Assembly (NCBI GenBank): GCA_021648405.1
Contig: JAKISX010000005.1
Location: 1-51,308 of the forward strand
From: Sulfurimonas sp.
GTDB lineage: Bacteria; Campylobacterota; Campylobacteria; Campylobacterales; Sulfurimonadaceae
Length of the DNA: 51,308 nt
Direction: 5' to 3'
A model generated the notes under the pieces. The model saw nothing but the letters and a program-made list of their open reading frames with translations. It had not been told where the DNA came from and searched no databases. The translations under genes and the position numbers were made by a program. Below are positions 43,718-51,308 of this stretch, one piece after another (position 1 is the first letter of the stretch; the number at the start of each line of letters is the position of its first letter).

Positions 43718-44935
43718 TTAGATTTTCTTAAAAATAAGAACACCATTAGTTCCACCAAAGCCAAAAGAGTTACTCATAACTATATTTAATTTGGCAGCTC
43801 TTGAGCCTGATGTTACATAGTCTAAATCACAATTTTCATCTGGTGTTTCATTGTTGATGGTTGGGGGTAAAATACTATCACGCATAGCAAGAAGACATGT
43901 AACCGCTTCAATACCACCAGCAGCACCTAGACAATGACCTATTTGACCTTTAATTGAACTCATCGGAGGACAATTTTCTTTACCTCCAAGCAGCTCTTTT
44001 ACAGCTGCTGTTTCATTTTTATCATTGATTGGAGTTGAAGTCCCATGTGCATTTACATAATCAAGCTTTGGCTCACCTGCCATTTTATAAGCAGCTTTCA
44101 TAGCGCGAGCTGGTCCATCAAGAGAGGGTGTTGTAATATGATTAGCATCACCACTTTCACCAAAACCTATAATCTCGCCATAGATGTTAGCTCCACGGGC
44201 AACTGCATCTTCATAAGTTTCTAATACAAGTGCAGCAGCACCCTCACCCATAACAAAACCGTCACGATTAGCGTCAAATGGACGAGAAGCCTTTTTTGGG
44301 TTTTCGTTGTTAGTAGATAATGCTTTCATTGCAGCAAATCCACCAACACCAACACCAGTAATAGCACATTCTGCAGATACAACTAACATTTTGTCAGCTC
44401 CGCCACAAATAATTGTTTTCATTGCTTCACTTATTGCATGAGTTCCTGCCGCGCAAGCTGTTACAGATGAAAGGTTAGGTCCTTTGGTACCATGTTCAAT
44501 AGAAACAAATCCACCAAGCATATTAACTAATGCACCAGGGATAAAAAAAGGTGAAATTCTTCTTGGTCCACGATTTTCTAATATAATAGAGTTTTTCTCA
44601 ATTGAAGGAAGTCCACCAATTCCTGAACCAGCACTTATTCCAAAGCGTTCCATATCTGTATCTTGGGCAAGATTTGCATCAGCCATCGCTTCTTGTGCTG
44701 CTTTTAAACCCAAGTGTATAAATCTATCAGCTTTTTTAACCTCTTTTGGAGCCATAACAGTTACTGGATCAAAATCTTTTACTTGACCTGCAATTTTAAC
44801 ACTATAATTTTCAGGGTCAAATAAAGTGATTGTTTCTATTCCACATACACCATCACAAATAGCTTTAAATGAACTCTCTTTATCATTTCCAACAGCGTTA
44901 ATCATTCCTAAACCAGTTACCACAACTCTTTTCAT
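43718..44935 (-). CDS. fabF: 3-oxoacyl-ACP synthase II
   Basis: Condensing enzyme elongating acyl-ACP with malonyl-ACP. Cys-His-His triad: TACAAGTHA, VNAHGTSTPINDK and IGHCLGAAGG. The ORF track starts four codons earlier at 44947; I choose Met5 (44935) because GGAG lies just upstream of it and the earlier ATG has none. 405 residues. The region just upstream is a 15-bp hairpin. Confidence 0.96.
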   Translation of the reverse strand: MKRVVVTGLGMINAVGNDKESSFKAICDGVCGIETITLFDPENYSVKIAGQVKDFDPVTVMAPKEVKKADRFIHLGLKAAQEAMADANLAQDTDMERFGISAGSGIGGLPSIEKNSIILENRGPRRISPFFIPGALVNMLGGFVSIEHGTKGPNLSSVTACAAGTHAISEAMKTIICGGADKMLVVSAECAITGVGVGGFAAMKALSTNNENPKKASRPFDANRDGFVMGEGAAALVLETYEDAVARGANIYGEIIGFGESGDANHITTPSLDGPARAMKAAYKMAGEPKLDYVNAHGTSTPINDKNETAAVKELLGGKENCPPMSSIKGQIGHCLGAAGGIEAVTCLLAMRDSILPPTINNETPDENCDLDYVTSGSRAAKLNIVMSNSFGFGGTNGVLIFKKI

Positions 44936-44953
44936 CGATATCTCCATAAAAAT

Positions 44954-44997
44954 AAATACTTTTAAAAACTAATTTTAATTAATTTTTAAAAGTATTT
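44954..44997 (-). terminator. 15-bp hairpin between acpP and fabF (terminator/attenuator)
   Basis: Perfect 15-bp stem with arms AAATACTTTTAAAAA and TTTTTAAAAGTATTT around a 14-base loop. In the minus sense it is followed by ATTTTT and then directly by the fabF ribosome binding site. A second hairpin with ACTAT/ATAGT and TGCC/GGCA arms (45004-45027) follows the acpP stop. Confidence 0.7.
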
Positions 44998-45028
44998 TTA
45001 GATATACTATATGCCTTATGGCACATAG

Positions 45029-45256
45029 TTATTTACTTTCAATATAAGTAATTACATCTTTAACAGTTTGAATTTTTTCAGCTTCATCATCTGGAATTTC
45101 AATATCGAATTTTTCTTCTAAAGCCATTACAAGTTCAACAACATCAAGACTATCCGCACCTAAATCTTCAACAAATTTTGCATCCTCTTTAACTTCATCT
45201 GTGCTAACGCTTAACTGTTCTACTACTACTTCTGTGATGTCTTCTAAAAGTGCCAT
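45029..45256 (-). CDS. acpP: Acyl carrier protein
   Basis: 75-residue acidic protein carrying fatty acids on a phosphopantetheine arm. The attachment site is Ser36 in [17 protein letters not shown]. Its own promoter (below) and the terminator-like hairpins after it fit the need for ACP in excess. fabG-acpP-fabF is the classic order. Confidence 0.97.
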   Translation of the reverse strand: MALLEDITEVVVEQLSVSTDEVKEDAKFVEDLGADSLDVVELVMALEEKFDIEIPDDEAEKIQTVKDVITYIESK

Positions 45257-45287
45257 TATAGCTCCTATATTTTATTTAATTTTGTGA

Positions 45288-45293
45288 ATTATA
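45288..45293 (-). promoter_or_regulatory. Predicted -10 box for acpP
   Basis: Minus-strand TATAAT in GGTATAATTC, 32 bases before acpP, within the 74-base fabG-acpP gap. It suggests acpP is transcribed separately from fabG. Confidence 0.55.
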
Positions 45294-45330
45294 CCATGTT
45301 TTTCTTAAATTTTTGATAATGAAATATAAT

Positions 45331-46077
45331 TTAAGCCATATTCATACCGCCATTTACTTTCAAAGTTTCCCCTGTAATATAACTAGAATAATCACTTAAC
45401 AAAAAAGCTGTAGCTTCAGCAACTTCTCTTGCTTGACCCATACGATTCATTGGTATTTTTGCGTTAATTGAATCTTTGATTTCTTCACTAAGCACCTCAG
45501 TCATCTCTGTAGAGATAAAACCTGGTGTTAAAGAATTATAACGAATTGAACTTGTTGCTGCTTCTAATGCAAAACTTTTTGTCATTGCAATAACTCCACC
45601 TTTAGATGCAGCATAATTTGTTTGTCCCGCATTACCAGTTTCACCTATAATAGAAGAGATATTTACAACTGAGCCAAATTTATTTTTTCGCATAATTTTC
45701 ATAGCTTCACGACAGCCTATAAAACAAGATGTAAGGTTTGCATTTATTACGCTCATAAAATCATCTGTTTTCATACGAAGAGCCAACTTGTCATTTGTAA
45801 TTCCAGCATTATTCACTAAATAAGAAAGCCCACCATCACTCTCTTTTATAAGTTTAAGTGCATCAATAAATGCAGCCTCATCACTTACATCAAAACCAAT
45901 AACCGCTGCACTTCCACCAGCTGCTTGTATTTCATCTTTTACAGCGTCAGCCTCTTTTGCACCACTTCTATAGTTAATCCATACTTTAAGACCAAAACCT
46001 CCAAGAGTTTTTGCAATTTGTGCACCAATACCACGACTTGAACCTGTTACTAAAACATTTGTACCGCTAAATTTCAT
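45331..46077 (-). CDS. fabG: 3-oxoacyl-ACP reductase
   Basis: NADPH-dependent short-chain dehydrogenase of the elongation cycle. GSSRGIGAQIA (cofactor loop, about 12-22), NNAG (NNAGITNDK), the catalytic serine in NISSIIGETG and the YAASKGG motif are present. The 248-residue length is standard. It is 43 bases downstream of gpmI on the same strand. Confidence 0.95.
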   Translation of the reverse strand: MKFSGTNVLVTGSSRGIGAQIAKTLGGFGLKVWINYRSGAKEADAVKDEIQAAGGSAAVIGFDVSDEAAFIDALKLIKESDGGLSYLVNNAGITNDKLALRMKTDDFMSVINANLTSCFIGCREAMKIMRKNKFGSVVNISSIIGETGNAGQTNYAASKGGVIAMTKSFALEAATSSIRYNSLTPGFISTEMTEVLSEEIKDSINAKIPMNRMGQAREVAEATAFLLSDYSSYITGETLKVNGGMNMA

Positions 46078-46120
46078 ATTATTAATTTCTCCATCATTAA
46101 TTTGATTTAAAATCTAAATC

Positions 46121-47596
46121 TTATACTAAACTATTATCCATCTCAGATGGAATATCAATTCCCATTATAGTTAAAACCGTCGGAGCTATATTGTTTAATG
46201 CTCCGATGTTAACTTTATCTACGCCATCAGCCTCAACAAAGCACCAAACTTTACCAACAGTATGGTTTGTTAAAACATCTCCATTTTCATTACGCATCTC
46301 TTCACAATTACCATGATCTGAAGTGATAACTACTGCATAATCTGTCTCTTTTGCTTTTTTCAAAATTTTACCAAGTTGAGTGTCAACCGTTTGTACAGCA
46401 ATTTTTGCAGCTTCAAAATCTCCAGTATGCCCTACCATATCTCCATTTGCAAAATTAACAACAACAAAGTCATATTCATCATCCATCGCATTAAGCACAG
46501 CTTCACCCACTTTTAACGCACTCATTTGTGGTTTCAAATCGTATGTTTTTACATCTGGAGATGGTATTAAAACTCTTGTTTCATTTGTATATGGCTCATC
46601 AATACCGCCATTTAAAAAAAAAGTAACATGAGCATATTTCTCTGTTTCAGCAGTGTGAAATTGTCTAAGCCCTTTTGCTGATACTACCTCAGCCAAAGTG
46701 TTTTTTGGCACATCTTTTTTAAATAAAACTGGATAATTAAAACTTTTATCATACTCTGTCATAGTTGCTATATTTACATTTAACGGCTTTTTTTCAAATC
46801 CACTAAAGCTACTATCACCAAGAGCAGTTACAAGCTCTCTCATTCTATCACTTCTAAAATTAATAGTTAAAATACTATCACCATCTTCAATACCATTATA
46901 ATTTTCAAATGCTACTGGTTCAACAAATTCATCTGTCTCACCCATAGCATAAGAATGCCCAATATAACCAGCTGGCAAATAATCACTTTTAGGTATAGCA
47001 TTTACTATAGCATCATAACCTCTTTTAATTCTTTGGAATCTATTATCTCTATCCATAGAATAAAAACGACCAGATATAGTAGCTATACTTATGTTTTCAT
47101 CAAGTTCTTTTTCAACAATTTTTATATATTTTGTTGCTGATGTTGGAGATACATCTCTACCATCTGTTATAAGGTGTAAAAAAACTTTTTTGCCTGCTTT
47201 TGAAGCAATTTTTGCAAGATAAAGAAAATGATCAATATGTGAATGAACTCCCCCATCACTTAAAAGCCCTATTAGGTGAAGTCTATCTGATTTGTTTAGT
47301 AATATTTTCAATTCTTCATTATCTGCTAAAGTATTTTCCTGAATTGCCAAAGATATTTTAACTAAATCTTGATACAAAATTCGCCCACTCCCAATAGCCA
47401 TATGTCCAACTTCTGAATTACCCATTTGCCCCTCTGGAAGCCCAACACTCAATCCAGATGTATCTATTAATGAATGTGGAGTGTTTGCAAATAATTTGTC
47501 ATAAGTTGGTTTTTTTGCATTGTAAAATGCATTATGTTCAGTTCTTTGACAAAACCCAATACCATCTGTAATAACTAAAACTACTTTTTTTGACAA
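46121..47596 (-). CDS. gpmI: 2,3-bisphosphoglycerate-independent phosphoglycerate mutase
   Basis: Manganese-dependent glycolytic and gluconeogenic enzyme of the alkaline phosphatase superfamily. VLVITDGIGF starts the metal site, SEVGHMAIGSGR carries the phosphoserine, and ITSDHGNCE the second metal block near the C-terminus. 491 residues. The start is TTG at 47596 with GAGG eight bases upstream; no ATG fits. It diverges from mraY. Confidence 0.96.
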   Translation of the reverse strand: MSKKVVLVITDGIGFCQRTEHNAFYNAKKPTYDKLFANTPHSLIDTSGLSVGLPEGQMGNSEVGHMAIGSGRILYQDLVKISLAIQENTLADNEELKILLNKSDRLHLIGLLSDGGVHSHIDHFLYLAKIASKAGKKVFLHLITDGRDVSPTSATKYIKIVEKELDENISIATISGRFYSMDRDNRFQRIKRGYDAIVNAIPKSDYLPAGYIGHSYAMGETDEFVEPVAFENYNGIEDGDSILTINFRSDRMRELVTALGDSSFSGFEKKPLNVNIATMTEYDKSFNYPVLFKKDVPKNTLAEVVSAKGLRQFHTAETEKYAHVTFFLNGGIDEPYTNETRVLIPSPDVKTYDLKPQMSALKVGEAVLNAMDDEYDFVVVNFANGDMVGHTGDFEAAKIAVQTVDTQLGKILKKAKETDYAVVITSDHGNCEEMRNENGDVLTNHTVGKVWCFVEADGVDKVNIGALNNIAPTVLTIMGIDIPSEMDNSLV

Positions 47597-47634
47597 TGTT
47601 TTTTTCCTCTGAGCTAAATTTTATGTGATTGTAC

Positions 47635-47640
47635 TATAAT
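47635..47640 (+). promoter_or_regulatory. Predicted -10 box for mraY-murD
   Basis: TATAAT in GTACTATAATATC, 31 bases before the TTG start of mraY. The opposite gpmI promoter must overlap this 75-base gap. Confidence 0.5.
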
Positions 47641-47671
47641 ATCACTTTTAAAATAACTAAAGGCTTGGGGT

Positions 47672-48730
47672 TTGCTATATTATCTATATGAATTATTAAA
47701 TATAAATATATTAGGATATATAACTATTCGTGCAGGTGTATCATTTTTTTTAGCTCTATTTATAACTCTTTTTTTAATGCCTCGCTTTATAAGATGGGCC
47801 AAAAAAACATCAAGTGTTCAACCAATAAATGAGCATGTTCCAGCACATAAATCAAAAGCCTCAACTCCAACTATGGGTGGGATAGTTTTTATATTTGCAA
47901 CTATTTTAGCTTCACTTTTTACAATTGATTTTACAAATCTTTATGCTATTGGTTCAATTTTAACATTAGTATTATTTGCTTTGATTGGTTTTCAAGATGA
48001 TTATGCAAAAATCAAAAAAAATGAAAACTTAGCAGGGCTTAAGGCCAGGACTAAACTACTTTTGCAAATTATAGCTGGTTTATCCATAGCTTCATTTTTA
48101 TGTATATTTGCAGATTTTAACACTCAACTTTATGTACCTTTTGTAAAAACAGCACTATTAGATATGGGTAATTTTTCAATAATATTTTGGGTCCTTGTAA
48201 TAATAGCTACTTCAAACGCTGTAAATTTAACTGATGGGCTAGATGGTTTAGCTACCGTACCATCGATTGTAGCACTTACATCTTTTAGTATAATTATCTA
48301 TATTACAGGTAATGCTACTATCAGTTCTTATCTTCTTATGCCAAATTTTCCTGTTGGGGAAGTTGCTATAGTATCTTCGGCTCTGATGGGTGCACTAGCT
48401 GGTTTTTTATGGTTTAACTGTCATCCTGCTGAAATTTTCATGGGTGATAGTGGTTCACTAACTATTGGAGCTTTTTTAGGATATTTGGCAATTATCTCTA
48501 AAAGTGAAGTCTTACTTTTACTTATTGGCTCTATATTTGTAATTGAAACTCTATCGGTTATCCTTCAAATTGGCTCTTTTAAATTACGCAAAAAAAGAGT
48601 TTTTTTAATGGCACCTATCCATCACCATTTTGAGATGAAAAATTGGGCTGAAAATAAAATAATTGTTCGATTTTGGATTATTGCGATACTATCAAATCTA
48701 GTCGCACTTATCTCTTTAAAGATACGCTAA
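47672..48730 (+). CDS. mraY: Phospho-N-acetylmuramoyl-pentapeptide-transferase
   Basis: Ten-segment membrane enzyme that makes lipid I from UDP-MurNAc-pentapeptide and undecaprenyl phosphate. [26 protein letters not shown], the catalytic MGDSGSL and the HHHFE tail motif are present. 352 residues. The start is TTG (47672), placed eight bases from GGGG; the N-terminus [15 protein letters not shown] resembles Helicobacter MraY, which supports it. The stop overlaps murD (TAATG). Confidence 0.95.
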   Translation: MLYYLYELLNINILGYITIRAGVSFFLALFITLFLMPRFIRWAKKTSSVQPINEHVPAHKSKASTPTMGGIVFIFATILASLFTIDFTNLYAIGSILTLVLFALIGFQDDYAKIKKNENLAGLKARTKLLLQIIAGLSIASFLCIFADFNTQLYVPFVKTALLDMGNFSIIFWVLVIIATSNAVNLTDGLDGLATVPSIVALTSFSIIIYITGNATISSYLLMPNFPVGEVAIVSSALMGALAGFLWFNCHPAEIFMGDSGSLTIGAFLGYLAIISKSEVLLLLIGSIFVIETLSVILQIGSFKLRKKRVFLMAPIHHHFEMKNWAENKIIVRFWIIAILSNLVALISLKIR

Positions 48731-49941
48731 TGCAAAAAAACAAAAAAAGAGTCTCTTTGTTTGGCTATGGTATAACCACTAAAGCTTTAACAAAAAAATT
48801 TCCTTATGCTGTATTTTATGATGATAAATGTACAAAACCATTTAAAGATGAGAATGGGTTTAAAGTTAAACCATCAAATGAATTTAATCCTTTATGCTCA
48901 GATTTAGAGATACCAAGTCCTGGAATTCCACCATCAAATCTTCTTATAAAAAAGGCTGAAAATCTTCAAAGTGAGTATGATATATTTGCAGATACTTCCC
49001 CTTTAAAAATTTGGATTAGTGGAACTAATGGAAAAACAACCACTACACAAATGATGCAACATCTTCTTTGTGAAAATGGGAGTGAAGCTGGTGGAAATAT
49101 TGGCACACCATTAGCAGATTTAAATCCAAATACTAAAATATGGATACTTGAAACTAGCTCTTTTACAATTCACTATACAAATATTGCAAAACCAAATATA
49201 TATGTATTACTCCCTATAAATCCAGACCATTTAAGTTGGCATGGAGATATGGATAAATATGTTAAATCAAAGCTAAAACCTATCCTAGATATGAAAGATG
49301 CCGAGATAGCTATAATCCCCCATGCATATAAAGATATCGATACAAAAGCACATGTTATTACATATGCTAATGAACAAGAATTAGCCTCACGCTTTAATAT
49401 AGATAGTTCTTTAGTAAAGTTTGAGGGTGTATTTTTAATTGACGCTCTCTTAGCTATGGCTGTTGATAAAATATTATTTGACAAAGTAAATTATGAAAAA
49501 ATCAACTCATTTGTACTTGACCCACATAGACAAGAAGAGATTAAAGATTCCAAAAATCGTTTATGGGTTAATGATACTAAAGCTACAAATATTGATGCTA
49601 CTATAGCTGCTGCTAATCGCTATAAAAACTCTAATTTACATCTAATTTTAGGTGGCGATGACAAAGGAGTAGATTTAGAAAATCTTTTTATATTTTTAAA
49701 AAATAAAAAGATAAAAATATATAATATTGGCTCAAACAAAGATAAATTATCAAATCTTGCTAAAAAGTACAAAATAGAGTTTATAAAATGCCTTAATTTA
49801 GCAGATGCGATTAAATATATAGATAAAAATTTACTATCAAACGAAGTAGCCCTGCTCTCTCCAGCAGCTTCAAGCCTTGACGAGTTTAGTTCTTATGTCC
49901 AAAGGGGAGATGAATTTAAAAAGGCAGTGTCAAAATTATAG
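48730..49941 (+). CDS. murD: UDP-N-acetylmuramoyl-L-alanine--D-glutamate ligase
   Basis: Mur ligase adding D-Glu to UDP-MurNAc-L-Ala. The ATP loop GTNGKTTTTQMM, ETSSF, NPDHLSWHG, NDTKATN and the C-terminal SPAASSLDEF segment fit MurD. The ORF track extends 19 codons into mraY; the ATG at 48730 overlapping the mraY stop is the sensible start and gives 403 residues. mraY-murD is a conserved cell-wall pair. Confidence 0.95.
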   Translation: MQKNKKRVSLFGYGITTKALTKKFPYAVFYDDKCTKPFKDENGFKVKPSNEFNPLCSDLEIPSPGIPPSNLLIKKAENLQSEYDIFADTSPLKIWISGTNGKTTTTQMMQHLLCENGSEAGGNIGTPLADLNPNTKIWILETSSFTIHYTNIAKPNIYVLLPINPDHLSWHGDMDKYVKSKLKPILDMKDAEIAIIPHAYKDIDTKAHVITYANEQELASRFNIDSSLVKFEGVFLIDALLAMAVDKILFDKVNYEKINSFVLDPHRQEEIKDSKNRLWVNDTKATNIDATIAAANRYKNSNLHLILGGDDKGVDLENLFIFLKNKKIKIYNIGSNKDKLSNLAKKYKIEFIKCLNLADAIKYIDKNLLSNEVALLSPAASSLDEFSSYVQRGDEFKKAVSKL

Positions 49942-50541
49942 ATGTTTGAATTAACAGAATATATAGGAATTATAGCTTTTAGCATAAGTGGTTTTTTTGT
50001 AGCTATCAGAAACAAACTTGATTTACTAGGTATCTTAGTAGCTACTTTTTTAACAGCTCTTGGTGGTGGCATAATCAGGGATATTTCAGTAGATAAGATT
50101 CCTTTTACTTTTACTTACGATTACCCAGCAGCTATTGTTCTTTGTATTATGTTAGTAATGATTTTATTTAAATTTCATAAACGAAATTCGATTGAGAACA
50201 GATTATTTTTTATAGTGAGTGATTCTATTGGTCTTGTTTCATTTAGTATTGGTGGTGCTATAATCGCCATTGAAGCAAATTTTAATTTTACTGGAGTTAT
50301 TGCTATCTCTTTTATTACTGCTGTGGGTGGAGGAATAATGAGAGATATTATAATAAACGAAGTTCCTTTTATCTTTAAAACTGGATTTTATGGGACAGTT
50401 GCTTTGCTTATGGGATTTGGAATTTACCTATTAAATGCTTTAGGGTTTGAATCTCCTATATTTGTACTTATACTCTTTATTATTGGTGTATTGCTTAGAG
50501 TTTTTGCATATTATAAGAAATGGTCAATTCCATTAAAGTAA
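49942..50541 (+). CDS. TRIC-type (UPF0126/YicG) trimeric cation channel family protein
   Basis: 199 residues, about seven membrane segments. Two inverted copies of the family repeat: SISGFFVAIRNKLDLLGILVATFLTALGGGIIRD and the later SIGGAIIAIEANFNFTGVIAISFITAVGGGIMRD. Prokaryotic TRIC proteins form trimeric K+-selective channels. Directly abuts murD, same strand; function in that context unknown. Confidence 0.88.
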   Translation: MFELTEYIGIIAFSISGFFVAIRNKLDLLGILVATFLTALGGGIIRDISVDKIPFTFTYDYPAAIVLCIMLVMILFKFHKRNSIENRLFFIVSDSIGLVSFSIGGAIIAIEANFNFTGVIAISFITAVGGGIMRDIIINEVPFIFKTGFYGTVALLMGFGIYLLNALGFESPIFVLILFIIGVLLRVFAYYKKWSIPLK

Positions 50542-50561
50542 GTTTATATAAGCTTACTTTT
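50535..50561 (+). terminator. Rho-independent terminator after the TRIC gene
   Basis: AAAGTAAG and CTTACTTT pair over 8 bp with a 10-base loop, then T. It overlaps the last codons and stop of the TRIC gene and separates it from tRNA-Phe. Confidence 0.6.
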
Positions 50562-50574
50562 AGCACACAAGAAG

Positions 50575-50580
50575 TATAAT
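50575..50580 (+). promoter_or_regulatory. Predicted -10 box for tRNA-Phe
   Basis: TATAAT in AAGTATAATTACG, 17 bases before the mature tRNA 5' end, as expected for a short tRNA leader. Confidence 0.6.
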
Positions 50581-50597
50581 TACGACTTTTAAAAGAT

Positions 50598-50673
50598 GGC
50601 CTGTTAGCTCAGTCGGTAGAGCAAATGACTGAAAATCATTGTGTCCTTGGTTCGATTCCGAGACAGGCCACCA
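50598..50673 (+). tRNA. tRNA-Phe (anticodon GAA), CCA encoded
   Basis: 76 bases folding into a full cloverleaf. The acceptor stem is GGCCTGT with ACAGGCC, discriminator A and encoded CCA. The anticodon arm is AATGA-CTGAAAA-TCATT, anticodon GAA. The D-arm GCTCAGTCGGTAGAGC and T-arm with GGTTCGATTCC are normal. Confidence 0.97.
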
Positions 50674-50752
50674 CTTACAAACAACATAAATCAAGCTAGA
50701 CAAATATTTATTCAAAGTTTCAGTATACATACTGGTATATTAATCTATTTAC

Positions 50753-50778
50753 TCACCCTGAATCAAGTTCAAAATGAC
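50753..50778. repeat. Palindromic repeat copy between tRNA-Phe and the secreted-protein gene
   Basis: It keeps the loop TCAAG, inner arm bases GAA/TTC and the ATGAC end of the manC/ugd repeats; the outer arms have decayed. It is enclosed by an ATACTGG/CCAGTAT inverted repeat (50729-50735 and 50781-50787). Confidence 0.55.
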
Positions 50779-50847
50779 AGCCAGTATGAATCAGCCGTGG
50801 TTTTGGTATAGATATTTTCATTAATTTACTTAAGCTACAATACACTC

Positions 50848-51156
50848 ATGAAATTTAGAGCCGTTATAATATTAGCACTACTGTTTGTATTAAATACATC
50901 ACATGCAAGTGAATTTTTATTCTCATTTAATAGTGATAGTGCTTGTTCTACAACTCAACATTCAGACGAATTTAAAGTAAAAAAAAACAATACTAACGAG
51001 CATTGTGAGCTTCATTGTGAATACCACAGTTCCTATCTACTTCCTCAATACAACTTTATTTCTAAAGTAGCTATTACAAATTCATCTCTAATTTTAAAAC
51101 AAAATTTATATGTTTTTCAAAATAAATTAGAATTTTTTAAACCGCCCATCTCTTAA
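50848..51156 (+). CDS. Small secreted His/Cys-rich protein, CzcI/DUF2946-like
   Basis: 102 residues with a clear signal peptide (to about residue 20, HAS). The mature part has a cluster HCELHCEYH at about 52-60 and another Cys near residue 33, a pattern seen in small proteins placed before heavy-metal efflux operons. The next gene begins a TolC-family outer-membrane protein, as in czc/cus operons. Metal binding is inferred from composition; the specific metal is unknown. Confidence 0.6.
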   Translation: MKFRAVIILALLFVLNTSHASEFLFSFNSDSACSTTQHSDEFKVKKNNTNEHCELHCEYHSSYLLPQYNFISKVAITNSSLILKQNLYVFQNKLEFFKPPIS

Positions 51157-51206
51157 CTCTTTATCTAAGCAAATATTACAAAAATTTTATTTTACAAAGG
51201 ATAATT

Positions 51207-51308
51207 ATGTTGAGAAGCATACTTATATCTGGACTTTTATGCACATTTTTAAGTGCACAAAGTTTTGATAAATTTCTACAAAAGGCTATTGATAATAGCC
51301 CATATTTA
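51207..51308 (+). CDS. TolC-family outer-membrane efflux protein, N-terminal part
   Basis: ATG at 51207, after AAAGGA, opens a frame running off the window: signal peptide MLRSILISGLLCTFLSA, then QSFDKFLQKAIDNSPYL, which is the opening helix typical of TolC/CusC/CzcC proteins. Cut by the window edge. With the preceding His/Cys-rich protein it suggests a metal-efflux operon to the right. Confidence 0.6.
   Translation, partial: MLRSILISGLLCTFLSAQSFDKFLQKAIDNSPYL

Noticed and set aside
48673-48729. Extended N-terminus of murD in the ORF track
   Set aside because: It overlaps the conserved mraY C-terminus and the extra residues do not resemble MurD; the ATG at 48730 is coupled to the mraY stop.

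Overview
The window is low-GC DNA with compact, tightly overlapping operons. It very probably comes from a Campylobacterota (epsilonproteobacterial) chromosome, most like Sulfurimonas or a relative. The main reasons are the Helicobacter-type gene order rplI-hslV-hslU-era-csd6, a MraY and HslV whose N-termini look epsilonproteobacterial, a large FliO-like protein next to fliN, a CtsD/P/E/F-type secretion locus, and FlaG behind a textbook sigma-28 promoter. The species is inferred, not proven.

Layout. 1-3.7 kb (minus): nucleotide-sugar genes gmd, manC and ugd for surface polysaccharide. manC and ugd carry in-frame palindromic repeats, and ugd also has lost an internal segment with catalytic residues. 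4-8.3 kb (plus): a DUF255 thioredoxin-like protein with an internal deletion, a tiny lipoprotein, a PlsC-like acyltransferase, and pdxJ-pdxA for pyridoxal phosphate. 8.3-11.9 kb (minus): uvrA and a TSUP permease. 12-13.7 kb (plus): CheX-like, FliN and FliO-like flagellar/chemotaxis genes. 13.7-19 kb (minus): an unknown nuclease-like protein, dus, a membrane protein, a DksA-type protein, rlmH, thiE-like and accD. 19.2-25.7 kb (plus): flaG, argG, a ferredoxin-thioredoxin-reductase-like protein, rplI, hslVU, era and a Csd6/Pgp2-type L,D-carboxypeptidase. 25.7-26.4 kb: a heavily decayed gene that still reads, in pieces, like a Csd4/Pgp1-type M14 carboxypeptidase. 26.4-35.7 kb (plus): a nine-gene type II secretion/MSHA/competence-like machine with no pilin gene. 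35.8-38.3 kb (minus): argJ, a K+ channel-like protein, rpmB. 38.4-42.7 kb (plus): HDOD protein, CheX-fusion protein, rpe, trpF, exonuclease. 42.8-47.6 kb (minus): accA, fabF, acpP, fabG, gpmI. 47.7-50.5 kb (plus): mraY, murD, TRIC-type channel. Then tRNA-Phe, a small His/Cys-rich secreted protein, and the start of a TolC-family outer-membrane protein.

How the genes fit together. Housekeeping dominates: fatty acid initiation and elongation (accA, accD, fabF, acpP, fabG), peptidoglycan synthesis and trimming (mraY, murD, csd6), arginine, PLP, pentose and tryptophan pathway enzymes. Accessory interest lies in (1) covarying hairpin repeats inserted in frame in sugar genes, (2) gene decay in ugd, the DUF255 gene and the csd4-like remnant, (3) a 13-T homopolymer forming the spacer of the flaG sigma-28 promoter, (4) a 15-bp hairpin between acpP and fabF, and (5) the pilin-less secretion locus. 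No CRISPR array, IS element or prophage was seen.
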